64,000 nt of DNA from Periconia sp. R9002 (Eukaryota > Ascomycota > Dothideomycetes > Pleosporales > Periconiaceae). Each line of letters starts with the position of its first letter. Position 1 is the stretch's first letter. The stretch covers positions 1-64,000 of the forward strand of contig JAMAHW010000026.1 in assembly GCA_023627715.1 (NCBI GenBank), in the 5' to 3' direction. Below are positions 1 through 11,187 of this stretch, piece by piece. The notes beneath the pieces were generated by a model. That model saw nothing but the letters and a program-made list of their open reading frames with translations, was not told the DNA's origin and searched no databases. The translations under genes and the position numbers were made by a program.

Positions 1-61
1 CTTCTTATTCTTCTTCTCCCTCTTCTTCTTCTTCTTCTTCTTCTCCTCCTCCTCCTTCTTG
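1..61. repeat. CT-rich microsatellite
   Basis: An almost pure pyrimidine run of CTT and CCT units opens the window. The rest of the first 390 bases shows no convincing gene: the one ORF there has no recognisable domain and starts at a TTG codon. Confidence 0.8.
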
Positions 62-391
62 TGACGGGTTAGACCCTGATTGTTTCTCGGTGAAACCTCG
101 GTGGTTTGTCCGTGAGATGTAATTGTTCAGTTCACGAGTTGTTATTGTTCAGTTCACAGGCCGTTATCGTCGGTTTGCGAAGAATATTTTTTTGGCAGAT
201 CCTACAGTATCATATAAACCTTCCTCCTTCATAGTCTGGATCCTCATCGAATACAATCCCGTTACTTGGCACCTGCACCCTGTGCGTAGCCCATTACATT
301 TAGTGGTACTTGACGATAAGTAGCATGTACTTCAGCGGTCTAAGCGCTAGAAGCATATCGGGTCTAGGGCGGCAGAGTATGGCGTGCATGC

Positions 392-460
392 AGGTGGCAT
401 ATCGCCACCGCCAGCAGGGAGGACAGCCGACCCGCAACGGCCCTGACCTTACAACGAAGG
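392..460 (+). repeat. Dispersed ~65 bp repeat, copy A
   Basis: The core reads GCCACC, then AGCAGGGAGG, then GCCGACCCG, then GGCCCTGACCTT. The same ordered blocks recur at 2917-3010, 7228-7290 and 14050-14143, and on the minus strand at 3484-3549. This copy lies about 50 bases upstream of the truncated start of the first decayed Zn2Cys6 copy. I do not recognise the family. It could be the end of a non-autonomous transposon. Confidence 0.75.
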
Positions 461-507
461 GGAATGACCTTGTTAACTAACAGGACCTTGCAACGAAGGC
501 GAGAGAG

Positions 508-2515
508 AAAAAACTTTTGAAGAGTTGCTCAGCCTTATGAAGTCACTGCCAGAGCAGGATGCTACCGACCTTTTCTCCCGGGTACGGGTTGGGGAAGACA
601 TTAAAACAATCGTAAAACACGTTTAAGATGGTAACTTATTATTATAATTGTAACTCGTGCTAGAGACTCGGCTTCGATATAAACTTCCGTACAGTCGGGA
701 CATACTAGCATTGTTGTTAACTTCTGGGAGTCCTTATCTTAACTCTTTGATATACGAAGCAGCTTCTTAGCGTGCTTTACACTTACAGGCGCATGGGTTT
801 GCTATAATAGAGCCTAATCATCCTGTTTTCCTAGCAGAGTATGCATCTTTAGAATATCGGAGTAAGTATGTCAAACCGTATTATATAGCGGTATTTATTA
901 AGCCTCGACTGGAAAATGTTAAACCTTCTAAGTAGACTACTGTTAGCAAAGATGATGCTCTTATGAGAGATTTGCTAGCTACGTATTTCACGTACGAGTA
1001 CCACCTCTAGCTAGTGTTCCAGAAGGATTACTTCTTGGAAGACATAGCGAAGTTAATAATAGACGGTTGGAATACATCTTGCTGCTCCGCATTATTGGTA
1101 AATGTGGTGTTAGCATATAGATGTGTTAGTGTAATCTATCTAAGAACTGCTAATCTGCTAAGTTCCGTTCCTAGTACTGCTCTAAGAAAATACCGAATTA
1201 TTTTAGGTACTGGGAGCCCGAAGGCCTTAGCTATAGATTCCTCGCTGAGGCTAAGAGGATCTAGGAAATGCAAACTCTTAATCGTAGATATCGTAAGCTC
1301 GTATTAGTATAAGCTGTGTTAATCATTAACATAGTTTACAATCTGTATAGCTTAGATAAACTTAGAAGCCCCTACGGCTTACAAGGTCTTGCTATTACCC
1401 AAGATATGCAACTATTTAATGGAAATGCGGGCGCTAAATCGGAGCGAATACGTAACGCCCGAAACTTTACGGTATAGTGTCTCTTTAACATTAATAGGTA
1501 CGTAACGTACATCCTAATTATACTTAATAGTACTAATAGCAAAGCATCAGCCACCTCGCCTAGTAGTTTTTCCGCCCCCCTTTCTTAGCTAAGGCCCCTA
1601 GTTTTGCGCTTCCTAATCCATCCGCAAATATAGCATAATACAGTAAGATATAGACTAGATATCTTCTAAGCTAAACGCTATCGCTAACGTACTACGGATA
1701 TATCTTTAAGGCTACGTCTAACTTTAGGGTAATCCTTAGCGAGTTGTGTTATGCGTTATTTAGTATAGACTTAAAGCTTCCAGCAGAGTAAGTAATGGTG
1801 TTTGTAAGCCGGCTAAGAGCATAATATAAGAAGCTTCCTATAGTTCTAATACTAAAGTACATTGTGCTTCCGGCTCATCTACTTATACAGTAAGTATGCC
1901 CTTCACATAGTAAACGGCCTTAGCTAACATACCTGTTAGCCTCGACTACCAGATTGTTCTTATGACTATCTGCCAACCATTCCCTAATAATAATTAGGAC
2001 GATAGGCTTATTCCTAGAGACGTTATTTCTAATGCAGGGCGTAATATCAACGTTCTTATACGCCTGTATTATTTTCAGCATAGGTTCGAAGACGCATACG
2101 TTTACTTAATAGCCCCGCTTTTAAAACTAGGCTTTTTATCCCTATATAGTATACACGACTAGATAACCCCCTAAGAACTGTATTACGCACGGTCGAGCCT
2201 CCTGCTTACTCTTAAAGGCCTGCGCTAATAAGGCCGTAACTACTACATTATAAGGACTATATACTATATTATCAAGAATTAGCTGCGGCCCTAAGAAGCA
2301 CGGCTTTTATAGGGGCTAGAGGACCTAGAAGTAGAGTCTAATAAGGATCTAGGACTGTTAGGCGAGATTCAATCAGCGTGGACTCTTACTGTTGTTAATA
2401 TTTCGGACGATCCGTCTGTAGCGGAGTTATCGAAATTGGCGAAACGCTTCTTGAAGCTTGATTCGGGGGAGCAGAGCGATAGCGAAGCTAGTAACAGTTC
2501 GCCCTTGTCCACGTG
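508..2515 (+). pseudogene. Decayed Zn2Cys6 transcription factor, copy 1 (5' truncated)
   Basis: The segment matches the copy at 11.7-14.0 kb along its length. It starts at the stretch for the linker motif 'LPEQDAT' and continues through a fungal transcription-factor middle region ('FQKDYFLEDIA', 'NARNFTA'-like). The zinc cluster present in the other copy is missing, so the 5' end is truncated, just after repeat copy A. All frames are interrupted by stops, many TAG/TAA, in TA-rich sequence, as expected from RIP-type C-to-T decay. The parent looks like a nit-4-type regulator. Only short fragments remain open (for example 1014-1307), so no functional product is expected. Confidence 0.7.
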
Positions 2516-2862
2516 AGTTGTGTAGATTAGTGATACGCTTTCTTTGTTTTTGAAGAGTATAGGCCTACGTACACATTACGTGTCGACTTTTTATAGTTGT
2601 CGTGTTGCTTAGAAGGAACAAGACAGCGAAGGACGGTCAGCCTAAACCACAGCATAGTCTACATGAGACAGACTTCTTGCCAGCAATTCACAGTTGCGCA
2701 ACCGTTCACCCAGCGTCTCCTAAGCCCATATTATATACCTTACTGGAGGGCTCTCGATGTTATCACATACGGCCATGATACTGGACAAAACGTGCGATTT
2801 GTGGTGATCGAACGAAAGGACGAATCTACCAGGAGCTACGTCGCACATGTGCTGCGAGGTTA
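2516..2862. other. Segment present in copy 1 but not copy 2 of the decayed regulator
   Basis: Both decayed regulator copies share their 3' end and the tract leading to the dispersed repeat. About 345 bases between these two shared parts occur only here. The segment has normal base composition, unlike its TA-rich surroundings, and an 88-codon ORF at 2597-2863 without recognisable domain. Either it inserted into copy 1 or it was lost from copy 2. Confidence 0.5.
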
Positions 2863-2916
2863 AGTGGCAAATAATGATACCTCATAGGTACTTGAAGATG
2901 TAGTTACTCTGATCGG

Positions 2917-3010
2917 GTGTGTCAGCACGTGGCGGCAGCTGAGGTGGCAAAGTGCCACCTGCAGCAGGGGAGATGGCCGACCCGTTCCCGCCCTGACCTT
3001 GCACTGGAGG
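2917..3010 (+). repeat. Dispersed repeat, copy B
   Basis: This copy sits at the 3' end of decayed regulator copy 1. Before the shared core it has a perfect hairpin-capable arm pair, GGTGGCA then TGCCACC. The core (GGCCGACCCG, CCCTGACCTTG) is shared with the other copies. Copy E occupies the same place after regulator copy 2, so repeat and regulator were probably duplicated together. Confidence 0.75.
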
Positions 3011-3483
3011 CGCTCACTTTTTCGGCTTGCATGAAGAGAAGATGTTGGCGGGGCGTTCCTGTTTCTGAAGGGGAAGGCAGGTGGGAAGCGGTCGCTAAGA
3101 GGTTTGAAGCACAGTCCATCATCTGATTAGATCTAAAGAGATTCAGATCGGGAATCTGCCCCCGGATCCCGGTCCACTTCGGGGTACCAAAACGTGGTCC
3201 GCTGCGAGACCCAAAATGGGATCCTATGATTAGCCAGGAATAGCTCAGGTTTGGATGGCGGCCAGATTTTAGGCATGCCTACCGGCCCAAACACGCCTAG
3301 GTTTTCTGTGGGTGGTTTCGTTTTAGTTCCCGCAGTGGGACCTGGATCAAGTCCACACAAGCCCAAGACCGTGCTCGGAAACGATTTAGCGAGGCACACC
3401 CACCATGCATTACGACCCATATCGGCCATACGCACGTACCGACACACTTATTCCGGCTCTCTCCTCATCCACGCAAAGAATTA
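3011..3483. other. Unassigned GC-richer spacer between opposed repeat copies
   Basis: Several overlapping ORFs of 66-104 codons run on both strands, none with a recognisable domain. The segment lies between forward copy B and reverse copy C of the dispersed repeat, so it may be the body of a small non-autonomous element. Confidence 0.4.
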
Positions 3484-3549
3484 GGCGCCACTGGACAAAG
3501 GTCAGGGCAGGAACGGGTCGCCCGCCCTCCCTGCTAGCGGTCGCGAACT
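3484..3549 (-). repeat. Dispersed repeat, copy C (inverted)
   Basis: Read on the minus strand it gives AGTTCGC, then GCAGGGAGG, CGACCCGTTCCTGCC and CTGACCTT. It is closest to copy D at 7228-7290, sharing AGTTCGC and GACCCGTTCCTGCCC. C and D face outward on either side of the NLR gene, in the arrangement of terminal inverted repeats. Confidence 0.7.
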
Positions 3550-3880
3550 GAAGTACCCTGGGCCGTGATTATCTTCTTGAAAGTGCTGATAATTAAGCGT
3601 TAATCTGTCTATTTTTGTACGATATTCACGCCTTGGACCTCTGATTTGTGATGTTTACAGGTCACGCTAGGCTATTCACGTGACGCCACTTCGTTAGAGC
3701 TCAGCCACAACGCAACTGCCTCCTCTAGCCTGACCGGACTGACCAGACTGAACACACATCCTCTCACTTATGTGACCTTTTTGAAGGTTACAGCTTTTCG
3801 CTCCCTCACCTCCCCCCCGTACAAATCTCTCTTGCTTGCTATAGGAACACCTGATTCTCAACCGGGATGTTCTTCTCTCC

Positions 3881-6800
3881 ATGAGGCTTGTACAGCTTGG
3901 CACTAAAGGCGAATGCAGCCTTATTGAATGTGTAGGCAGCAACATTCCACGCTATGCGATTCTATCGCATACATGGGGGCCTGATGGCGATGAAGTTACC
4001 TTCCAAGATCTGATAAACGGCACAAGCAAAGACAAATCTGGCTACCGTAAGGTTCGTTTTTGCGCCGATCGAGCCGCCAGGGACGGTCTTCAATTCTTCT
4101 GGATAGACACCTGCTGCATCGACAAGTCAAGCAGCGCAGAGCTACAAGAAGCAATCAACTCCTTTTTCCGCTGGTACCAGAATGCGGAAAGATGCTATGT
4201 GTATTTATCAGATGTTTCATGCGATTTTCCGGATGAGGATGACCTGGGCTCGTCGAGATGGAAACCGGCATTCAGAAACAGCAGATGGTTTACGCGAGGT
4301 TGGACCCTCCAAGAGCTTATTGCACCGGCATAAGTTGAGTTCTTCTCGCGTGAGGAGGCATACCTCGGTGACAAGACATCAATGGAGCAAACAATCCAAG
4401 AAATAACAGGAATCGCAATTGATGCTCTCCGAGGAGAGCCGCTGGCGAAGTTCGAAGTAGAAGAGCGGTTCAAATGGGTTGTGAAACGCGAAACAAAACG
4501 CGAGGAAGACAAGGTATATTGTCTTCTAGGTATTTTTGATATTCAAATGCCGCTACTGTACGGAGAAGGGCAGGCGAAAGCTTTACGGAGGCTTCAAAAA
4601 GAGATTAAAGATAGTCTGGATGGCAAAGTCTTATCGTCGAGCGGAGAGCAGAGACAAGCTCTTTTAGACTCACTGAAGTTTGAGCAGATCGATGTGCGTC
4701 AAATGAGCATCAAGAACGCGCACGCGAAAACTTGCAAGTGGTTGTTACGCAAGTCTGAATACCTTGAGTGGCTCGACAGCACGAAACTGAGCGACCATCA
4801 CGGATTTTTGTGGATCAAAGGAAAGCCAGGAACAGGAAAATCTACGTTGATGAAGTTTGCTCTCGCCAACGCCCGGAAGACGATGAAGGATAGTGTCTTG
4901 ATCTCCTTTTTCTTCAATGCACGAGGCGAGGATCTTGAAAAAACTACGGTTGGGACATACAGATCGCTGTTACTGCAACTTTTCGAGCAGCTTCCCACTC
5001 TCCAAACTCTTTTTGACACGCTCAGACTCTCACCGTCAAGTACTGGCATAAACTATCAATGGAGTATCGAAGCCCTCAAGACGCTGCTCGAGGACGCTAT
5101 ACTAAGTTTGGGGAGACATCCGGTTGTTTGCTTCATCGATGCCCTAGACGAATGCGCAGAAGAGCAGATACGTGACATGATATCGTTCTTTGAGCGCATC
5201 GGCGAGCTCGCTGTACTGTCCGGAATTCATTTTCAAGTCTGTTTTTCAAGCAGGCACTACCCCCACATTACCATCAAGAAAGGACTGAATCTAGTGCTAG
5301 AAGGTCAAGAAGGGCACGCTCAAGATATCGCTAACTATATCGAGAGTGAGCTGAAGATCGGGCAAAGTAAACTTGCGCAGCAGGTTCGAGGCGAGCTTCA
5401 AGAGAAGGCATCTGGCATCTTCATGTGGGTCGTCCTTGTAACGGGCATTCTCAACAAGGAACATGACAGCGGCCGAATACACGCACTCCAGCGGAGATTG
5501 CAAGAGATTCCAGGCGATCTGCATAAACTGTTTCGCAATATCTTAACGCGCGACTCGCATAACAGAGACGAACTAGTGCTATGCATTCAATGGGTACTTT
5601 TCGCTAAGCAGCCGCTAAGCCCTGAGCAATTATACTTCGCCATTATTTCTGGGGTCGAACCAGACTCGATAACAATATGGGACCCCGAAAATATTACTAA
5701 GGATACGATCAAGAAATTCATACTTAGCTCATCTAAAGGCCTAGCTGAGATCACAACATCCAAGGCTCAAAAAGTTCAATTCATTCATGAGTCGGTACGC
5801 AACTTTCTTCTAAAGGAAAAGGGTCTCGACACTGTCTTGCCTGATCTCAGAGGGAACATCCAGGGTCAAAGTCAAGAGCGGTTGAAGCAATGCTGCCTTG
5901 ACTATATGAAGTTAGATGTCTTTACTGCGCTGAAAATACCTAAAAGTCTTCCCAAAGCCTCCACCCCGCAGGCAGCAGAGTTTCGCAAAGCAGCTGATGG
6001 CTCTTTCCCCTTCCTAGAATATGTTACAAACAATATTCTTCACCATGCAAACGCAGCAGAAGCAGGCGGTGTCTCTCAGAGACACTTTCTTCAAAGCTTC
6101 CCTCGCCTCCAATGGGTTCAGCTTGATAACCTCTTTGAGAAACATGAAGTACGCAGACATTCAGAAGGGGCGAGTCTTCTGTATCTCCTTGGGGAGCGTA
6201 ACATGCCTGATCTTATTGGAGCGTATCCACGTCCTATCCCTAGCCTAAGATTGGAAAATGAGCGTTATGGGTGTTCCCTGTTTGCTGCTATGGCAACTGG
6301 AAACAAAGAGGCTGTAAAAGCGTTGCTCAAAGGGCTAGTAACGCAACCTGTTGAAGACCAAAGTTACGAAGACCACATCCTTAGTTGTCAGGAGGAATGC
6401 AACCAAGCGAAGATCGGACGCAACTTTACATTTTCAAGACATAGGACCGCCCTTTCGTACTTAGCAGAGTTTGGATACAAGAACATATTTTCTTTGATCC
6501 TGAAAAGTGGAGATGTCGACGTCGACGTAAAGGACCAGTCTGGACAGACACCGCTATGGTGGGCGGCGCATAACGGACACAATGCGGTGGTCGAGATGCT
6601 GTTAGAAACAGGCAAGGTCGATGTCAATGCAAAAAATCAATTTGGACAGACACCAATATGCTGGGCGGCACGAAACAGGCACGAAGTAGTGGTGAAGATG
6701 CTGCTAGACACAGACAAGGTTGACATTAACGCAAAGGACCAGTCTGGACAGACAACGCTATCATGTGCGGCACATAACGGACATACTGCAGTAGTCAAGA

Positions 6801-7033
6801 TGCTGCTAGACACAGGTAAGGTCGATATTGACGTGAAGGATCTATCTAGACAGACACCGCTATCGTGGGCGGCACGGAACGGACATAAGGTAGTGGTTAG
6901 GATGTTGCTAGACACAGGCAAGGTTGACGTTAACGCGAAGGATCACTTTGGACAGACACCGCTATCGTGGGCGGTAGAGAACGGACAGGAGGTGGTGGTT
7001 AAGATGTTACAGCTGTACCCGAACTGTCTGTAA
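3881..7033 (+). pseudogene. HET-NACHT-ankyrin NLR interrupted by one in-frame stop
   Basis: One reading frame runs the whole length, broken only by a TAA at codon 151 (4331-4333). Residues 1-240 are a HET domain ('AILSHTWG', 'FFWIDTCCIDK', 'RGWTLQELIAP'). A NACHT NTPase follows, with Walker A 'GKPGTGKST' near residue 313 and Walker B 'CFIDALDEC' near 417. Five ankyrin repeats end the protein (about 884-1050). Fungal proteins of this architecture are intracellular receptors that trigger incompatibility or immune-type cell death, with HET as effector. The stop falls inside HET, right after 'LQELIAP'. The downstream ORF from 4382 could still give a protein lacking most of HET. The otherwise perfect frame means a young null allele, an assembly error or readthrough; no intron is needed. 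Inverted repeat copies C and D bracket the gene. Confidence 0.85.
6530..7033 (+). repeat. Five near-identical 34-residue ankyrin units
   Basis: The period is exactly 102 nt. Each unit follows the pattern GQTPLSWAARNGH, VVVKMLLDTGKVD, VNAKD. Units differ at only a few codons, much less than ankyrin repeats normally diverge. Such internal homogeneity is known from fungal NLR ligand-sensing repeats that undergo unequal exchange. The last unit is shortened by the natural stop. Confidence 0.85.
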
Positions 7034-7227
7034 TAAATTATATACACACTTAATTACCTTCCTATATACTACTATTATGTATCGAAAACGATCAATCAAC
7101 TGCTTTGCTTTCGTTTCTAACGCCGTCGTGGATTGTTTACATTGGATAGTTATGGCGAACATCAGCAAATAGCCCATAGCAGTATTTGTTAGTTAAGTAA
7201 GCTAAATTCAAGTGTGCATAGTACTCT

Positions 7228-7290
7228 AGTTCGCCACCACTAACAAGGAGGATGGCCGACCCGTTCCTGCCCTGACCTTGTTCGAGAAGG
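7228..7290 (+). repeat. Dispersed repeat, copy D
   Basis: It carries AGTTCGCCACCACTAACA, GGATGGCCGACCCG and CCTGCCCTGACCTTG. It lies about 200 bases after the NLR stop codon and is the inverted partner of copy C on the other side of that gene. Confidence 0.75.
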
Positions 7291-7297
7291 GCTGCAC

Positions 7298-7492
7298 CTA
7301 AGCGTTGTAAATTGCCTTATTCGGAAAGTTCCGGAAATACCGTTGAACACAGCAGTAGTCCTTCAAGAGCTCTGACTGGCTGGAAGCATTTCTGCAGAGT
7401 CCATTGGGGCTAGAAAGTTGTTTCTTTAGGTACTGTAATATTACTTCCGCAGACGGTCGAGATCTCTTATCAGGTGAACTGCGCCGAAGCAT
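7298..7492 (-). pseudogene. Possible protein-kinase C-terminal fragment
   Basis: The N-terminal part reads 'SSPDKRSRPSAEVILQYLKK', resembling the end of a kinase domain where 'DP..RPSA..LL.H' is typical (subdomain XI). No ATP-binding or catalytic loop is found upstream on this strand. A plausible intron (GTACGT to CGCAG) could join a short exon near 7550-7610, but that exon is not kinase-like. It is best read as a relic next to repeat copy D. Similarity of so short a motif could be chance. Confidence 0.3.
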
Positions 7493-7665
7493 GCCGGATG
7501 AGTAACTTGCACCAGGTCCTCACCAAAAATCAAAACAAAACATTCGTTTCACGTACCACAGCCCCGTCTGACGAATCAGGTAGGTCGGCCAAGAGTTTGA
7601 ATGCCTCAAGCATTTGTTGAAGGACAAAGATCCAACAACAGCCACCGCGAGCCACCTATACTGAC

Positions 7666-8542
7666 ATGGAGAAGATGCCCCCAGCTTTGAAACTAGCCAT
7701 TTGCAGGCTTAAGCAGGATGATAAGTTCATCCGCAAACAGCGACGCCAGCCGCGTATCCAACGCGCGTGTAACAATGTGAGTATCTACTGTCGTACAGTG
7801 GACTCTGCTAACGTTGCGTCTTCCATTCAGTGCCACGCACAGAAAACCAGATGTACTGGAGGGTCACGTTGCCGAAAATGTGTTGAGCAAGGTGCGAAAT
7901 GTATATATACACAAAACCGGAGGGACCGCTTGAACGAGTCTGTTTTCCATCCTAACCGTAATTGACCCCAGCTTACTAGGATTGTCAGAGCTATTGGAAT
8001 GAACAATGATCTCGTGGATTTGTTAAGGAATTTGTCAACACATGTTGATGACGTGGGCAAAAAGATGATAGATGAGCATCTCAACAGTGTACGACCTTGC
8101 AGCTAGTCACATAACCAACGCTGACGTGCGAAAGCTTCGAGAAGATGGATCAAGAAAACGTTCGCTATCTCACAAAGGCAGTCGCGCACGCAATCCAACA
8201 GAACTTGATATCACTGAATCAAATCTATTGCGCAGTCAAAAATCAAGAACTCCGAACGACATAAACCTTCCATCCGCCGGCTCAAGCCCCTGTTTCTCTT
8301 TGCTGGCTCACTATCCAACTACAGAGTTGGACATAATGAGAATGCAAAACCTAAATGCTTTCCGAGCGCAACAAGGCCCATGCTTTGGCAATCTCCAGTC
8401 CGATCCTAATCTCATCTTATATCCGAATTCACCGGTGCCTCTAGTCTTCGGCAATCCGTTTGCAACAAATTTCGATCAGCCAGGTATGCTCTTCAATGAC
8501 CGTCTCATTAATAAGCAGATGAGTTTAGGTATTGATTTTTAA
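7666..8542 (+). CDS. Small Zn2Cys6 transcription factor
   Basis: Exon 1 ends after 'QRACNN' and joins, across an intron (GTGAGT, GCTAAC branch, CAG), to 'CHAQKTRC'. This completes a canonical C-x2-C-x6-C-x5-C-x2-C-x6-C binuclear zinc cluster preceded by a basic 'KQRRQPR' stretch. Such proteins bind DNA in the nucleus as regulators. An open stretch follows ('LVDLLRNLSTHVDD'), then a 156-codon ORF from 8072 rich in S, P and N. I could not fix the later splice sites with closed phases, so the 3' structure is approximate. No fungal regulatory middle domain is visible, so the protein is short for the family. Confidence 0.6.
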
Positions 8543-10085
8543 GCATATGATTCTCATAGCCAAAACACTTGAATGGCTAAATGTTCTCGGGATTTGAGGT
8601 GGCAGGATAGTCGTCTCTTGAACCTGTTGCTTAATCAAATGGCAATCAGGATCGAGATATTGCTAAGTGATTGTCTTTTTAGCAAAGTTACCCATCGAAG
8701 CAAAATCAGATACGTTGCACGTTTATAGGCTCATTATGGCATTTCAAGAAAGACATGGTTTCAAGCTTGGGCAGATAGTAAATCTATGATCAGCTGTTGC
8801 GTGTATGGGCAAAAATCCTTTGAGACTTTTATGACGGGGTTTTCCAAACACGAGCTCTCGCTGTTGGTCGAACATCGCCAGTATATAAATGTCCAGAGTG
8901 GAGCAAGAGTAACATCGACAGCGGAGAAATATTAGAAACTGGTGAATGTAAAGGCACCGCAGTGCTGCGCCGTGTTAGCGCTACACTGGGCGCCAGAAAT
9001 AAACCAGTTAGAGCGAAAGGTATGTCAAAGCAAGCAACCGTCAGCGATGACGTCGGCACAGGTTCTTCATCCGGGCTAGCGGGATTAGGGGGAACGGAAA
9101 ATGTCTCCCCCCCCTCCCGCTAAGACTGTTGCGGTTAGACCAACGGATAGGAGAGGTTCCTATCCACTAGCTTTTTTTGAAAGTTGATGTGCTGTTTTTG
9201 GGCTGGCACCTTCTACATAATAGCAGCAGTTTCTGTTCACCCTGCCGTCCTCCATTCCAGCTACTATAAGAACATTTCACATGTAGTTCTTCCTGCTGCT
9301 TTGAAAGATTCGCTTCTTAAAACAAAGCCGCGTCGGTTTAAGAAGAGACAAAGTCTACTATGGGAATAGTGGTTAACTTTCTGACACTAATAAGAACTAA
9401 GGTAAGATAGGGCGTCATAAGCCGGCATTATTCCGTTAACAGGAATCAGATCAGTTCCCTCGCGGTTCCAATCCCTTGCAGTCTTCAGTTCTCAATCCCT
9501 CGCGGGTTTCTGGTTTTTACTGTCCAGCAGCGAACCTTCCAGTTGCAAGTAACTATATCCAAGCGCCGCCAGACCGCAATCCTCCAGTCTACAACCATAT
9601 TTCTTCTACGTTTCACTGCAACAATGGCACTCCGGCATCCGCACCATGCGCAACGTTCGCGTCATTCACACCGGTCGCAACTCTGCCGCGACAGTCCAAC
9701 CTCCTTCGTCAATCATCAACCAGTCCCTCGTGGTGTGACGGGACGATACTTCGAGGACTTGGACAACATCGCTTCGCATTGTACGATATCGGATAGGTGC
9801 AGGTTGTGCGATGGATGGCCTAAGCGTAGCAGATCTTCATAGGTAGTTCTATCACTAAGTTATCTATTTTGTCACTGACAGAAACAGCTCTCGAAGCTTC
9901 TTGGAGCTTCAACGTGGCAAATCATCTGATTTTATGTTTATACTGATTGGGCCAGTACTAACGTTACACCAAGAAAAGTACACCACAACAGTCTCTAAAG
10001 AACCGATCTATGCAAACGCGCTCAATGAAAAAGCCCCTTTCCAACGGGTTCTAGAACTCTGCTACCACCGTTTGGACACCAGGGT
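8543..10085. other. No confident gene
   Basis: Short ORFs occur on both strands, the longest 106 codons at 9476-9796, rich in S, P and N. None has a recognisable domain or coherent intron phases. A C/G run near 9085-9120 (GGGATTAGGGGG, then CCCCCCCTCCCGCT) is imperfectly self-complementary. Confidence 0.4.
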
Positions 10086-11187
10086 TCAACCAATCCGCCT
10101 GCCTGGGACCCCTTCGTTTTGCTCATGACTACTGCTCCGGGTCGGAGTGATAGTTTTATTTTCCAGCTTGGAACGTTTGCCATCTGCCCCTGTCACCACA
10201 AGTTGCGAAGGGGTGGCGAATGAGAAAGGCCAACTTACCTTTGCTTGGTCCTGCGTGCTTCGCTTTGAAGTCTTCGAGATACCGTTGGTAGGCCTCATAC
10301 TGTGGCGTCTTCTTGTATTCAGCCAGCTCCGCACAGAACTTCTCTTTGGCGGCATTGGCTTGACGTTCGCAAGCCTCTCGTGCTTCGGCTGGCAAGACTT
10401 GCCACCTTTCACCAACCACCTTAGCTATCTCTGTAAAGGACAGCTCTTGCCCTTTCAGCAGTTCTCTAACCTCTGCTCTTCATTAGCCCTCGTCTCTTGA
10501 CCCATGGTGCACACTCACGGTTAGAAAAAATGACATACGCAGACGGCGGTCTCCCTGGAGCATGCCAATCAGCCTAGTAAAGGTTAGAGGTGTTTTAGAG
10601 TATACGCACAACTACGACTCAGGACATGGACGTGGCACAGTGTGAACCAAACTCACTTTGGGGTGCCGTCTGTAATTGCGCTTCGTGGTTGTAGTCGTGT
10701 CAGCTGCTGGTGTTCCGTCCTGCTTTCCTCTGCTTTCAGGGGCCAAGTCGTCAATTCGATAGGACCCATGGACGCTCGTAGATTTTGCCAGTGTAATAGG
10801 AAGTGGGTGATCAGCGGACTGTCCTCGCGACTCAGCGATTGCCCTTTGAAGTTTCTGTTCACACGTTAGAGGCGCTCCTCGAAGTTTTACCACAGTAGAG
10901 AAAGCGCAAAAACACATACCCTTCGATGTCCAAGCTTGACGTTGAGTGAACTTCTACTTGCTTGTGAGTGCTGGCCTGTCAGGTGGTGTCCTGAGCGCAT
11001 ACAGGTCTGATTCAGTAATGTCGAGTACTGTTTCCCAAGTATCAAAGCCTTCGGCCACGAATACGCCAAGGTATTGGGACAGCCCCAATTGCTCCAACCG
11101 CTCTCCAAGATAGCTCATATATGGAGGATCTCGGTGATGTTGTCGAAGGGGATGCGCCGACGATGTTCGAGAATTTAGGTCAGCCAA
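10086..11187 (-). CDS. SAM + HMG-box nuclear protein
   Basis: Six exons close in phase: 11187-11003, 10950-10920, 10854-10657, 10573-10519, 10472-10239 and 10183-10086, giving 266 residues. The N-terminus holds a SAM domain ('LGLSQYLGVFVAEGFDTWE', then 'VKLGHRR'). A basic linker with 'KRNYRRHP' comes next, followed by an HMG box ('RPPSAYVIFSN', 'FTEIAKVVGERW', 'EYKKTPQYEAYQRYL'). SAM domains mediate oligomerisation and HMG boxes bend DNA, so a chromatin or transcription role is likely. Intron 1 is unusual: a GTATGC donor shortens the SAM helix by about one residue compared with the expected 'YAL'. The gene may be functional or just starting to decay. It is not the mating-type HMG gene, which lacks a SAM domain. 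Confidence 0.8.

Noticed and set aside
10086..11187. Mating-type (MAT1-2) HMG gene
   Set aside because: The protein has an N-terminal SAM domain and a multi-exon layout unlike MAT HMG genes, and no other MAT-locus gene is nearby.
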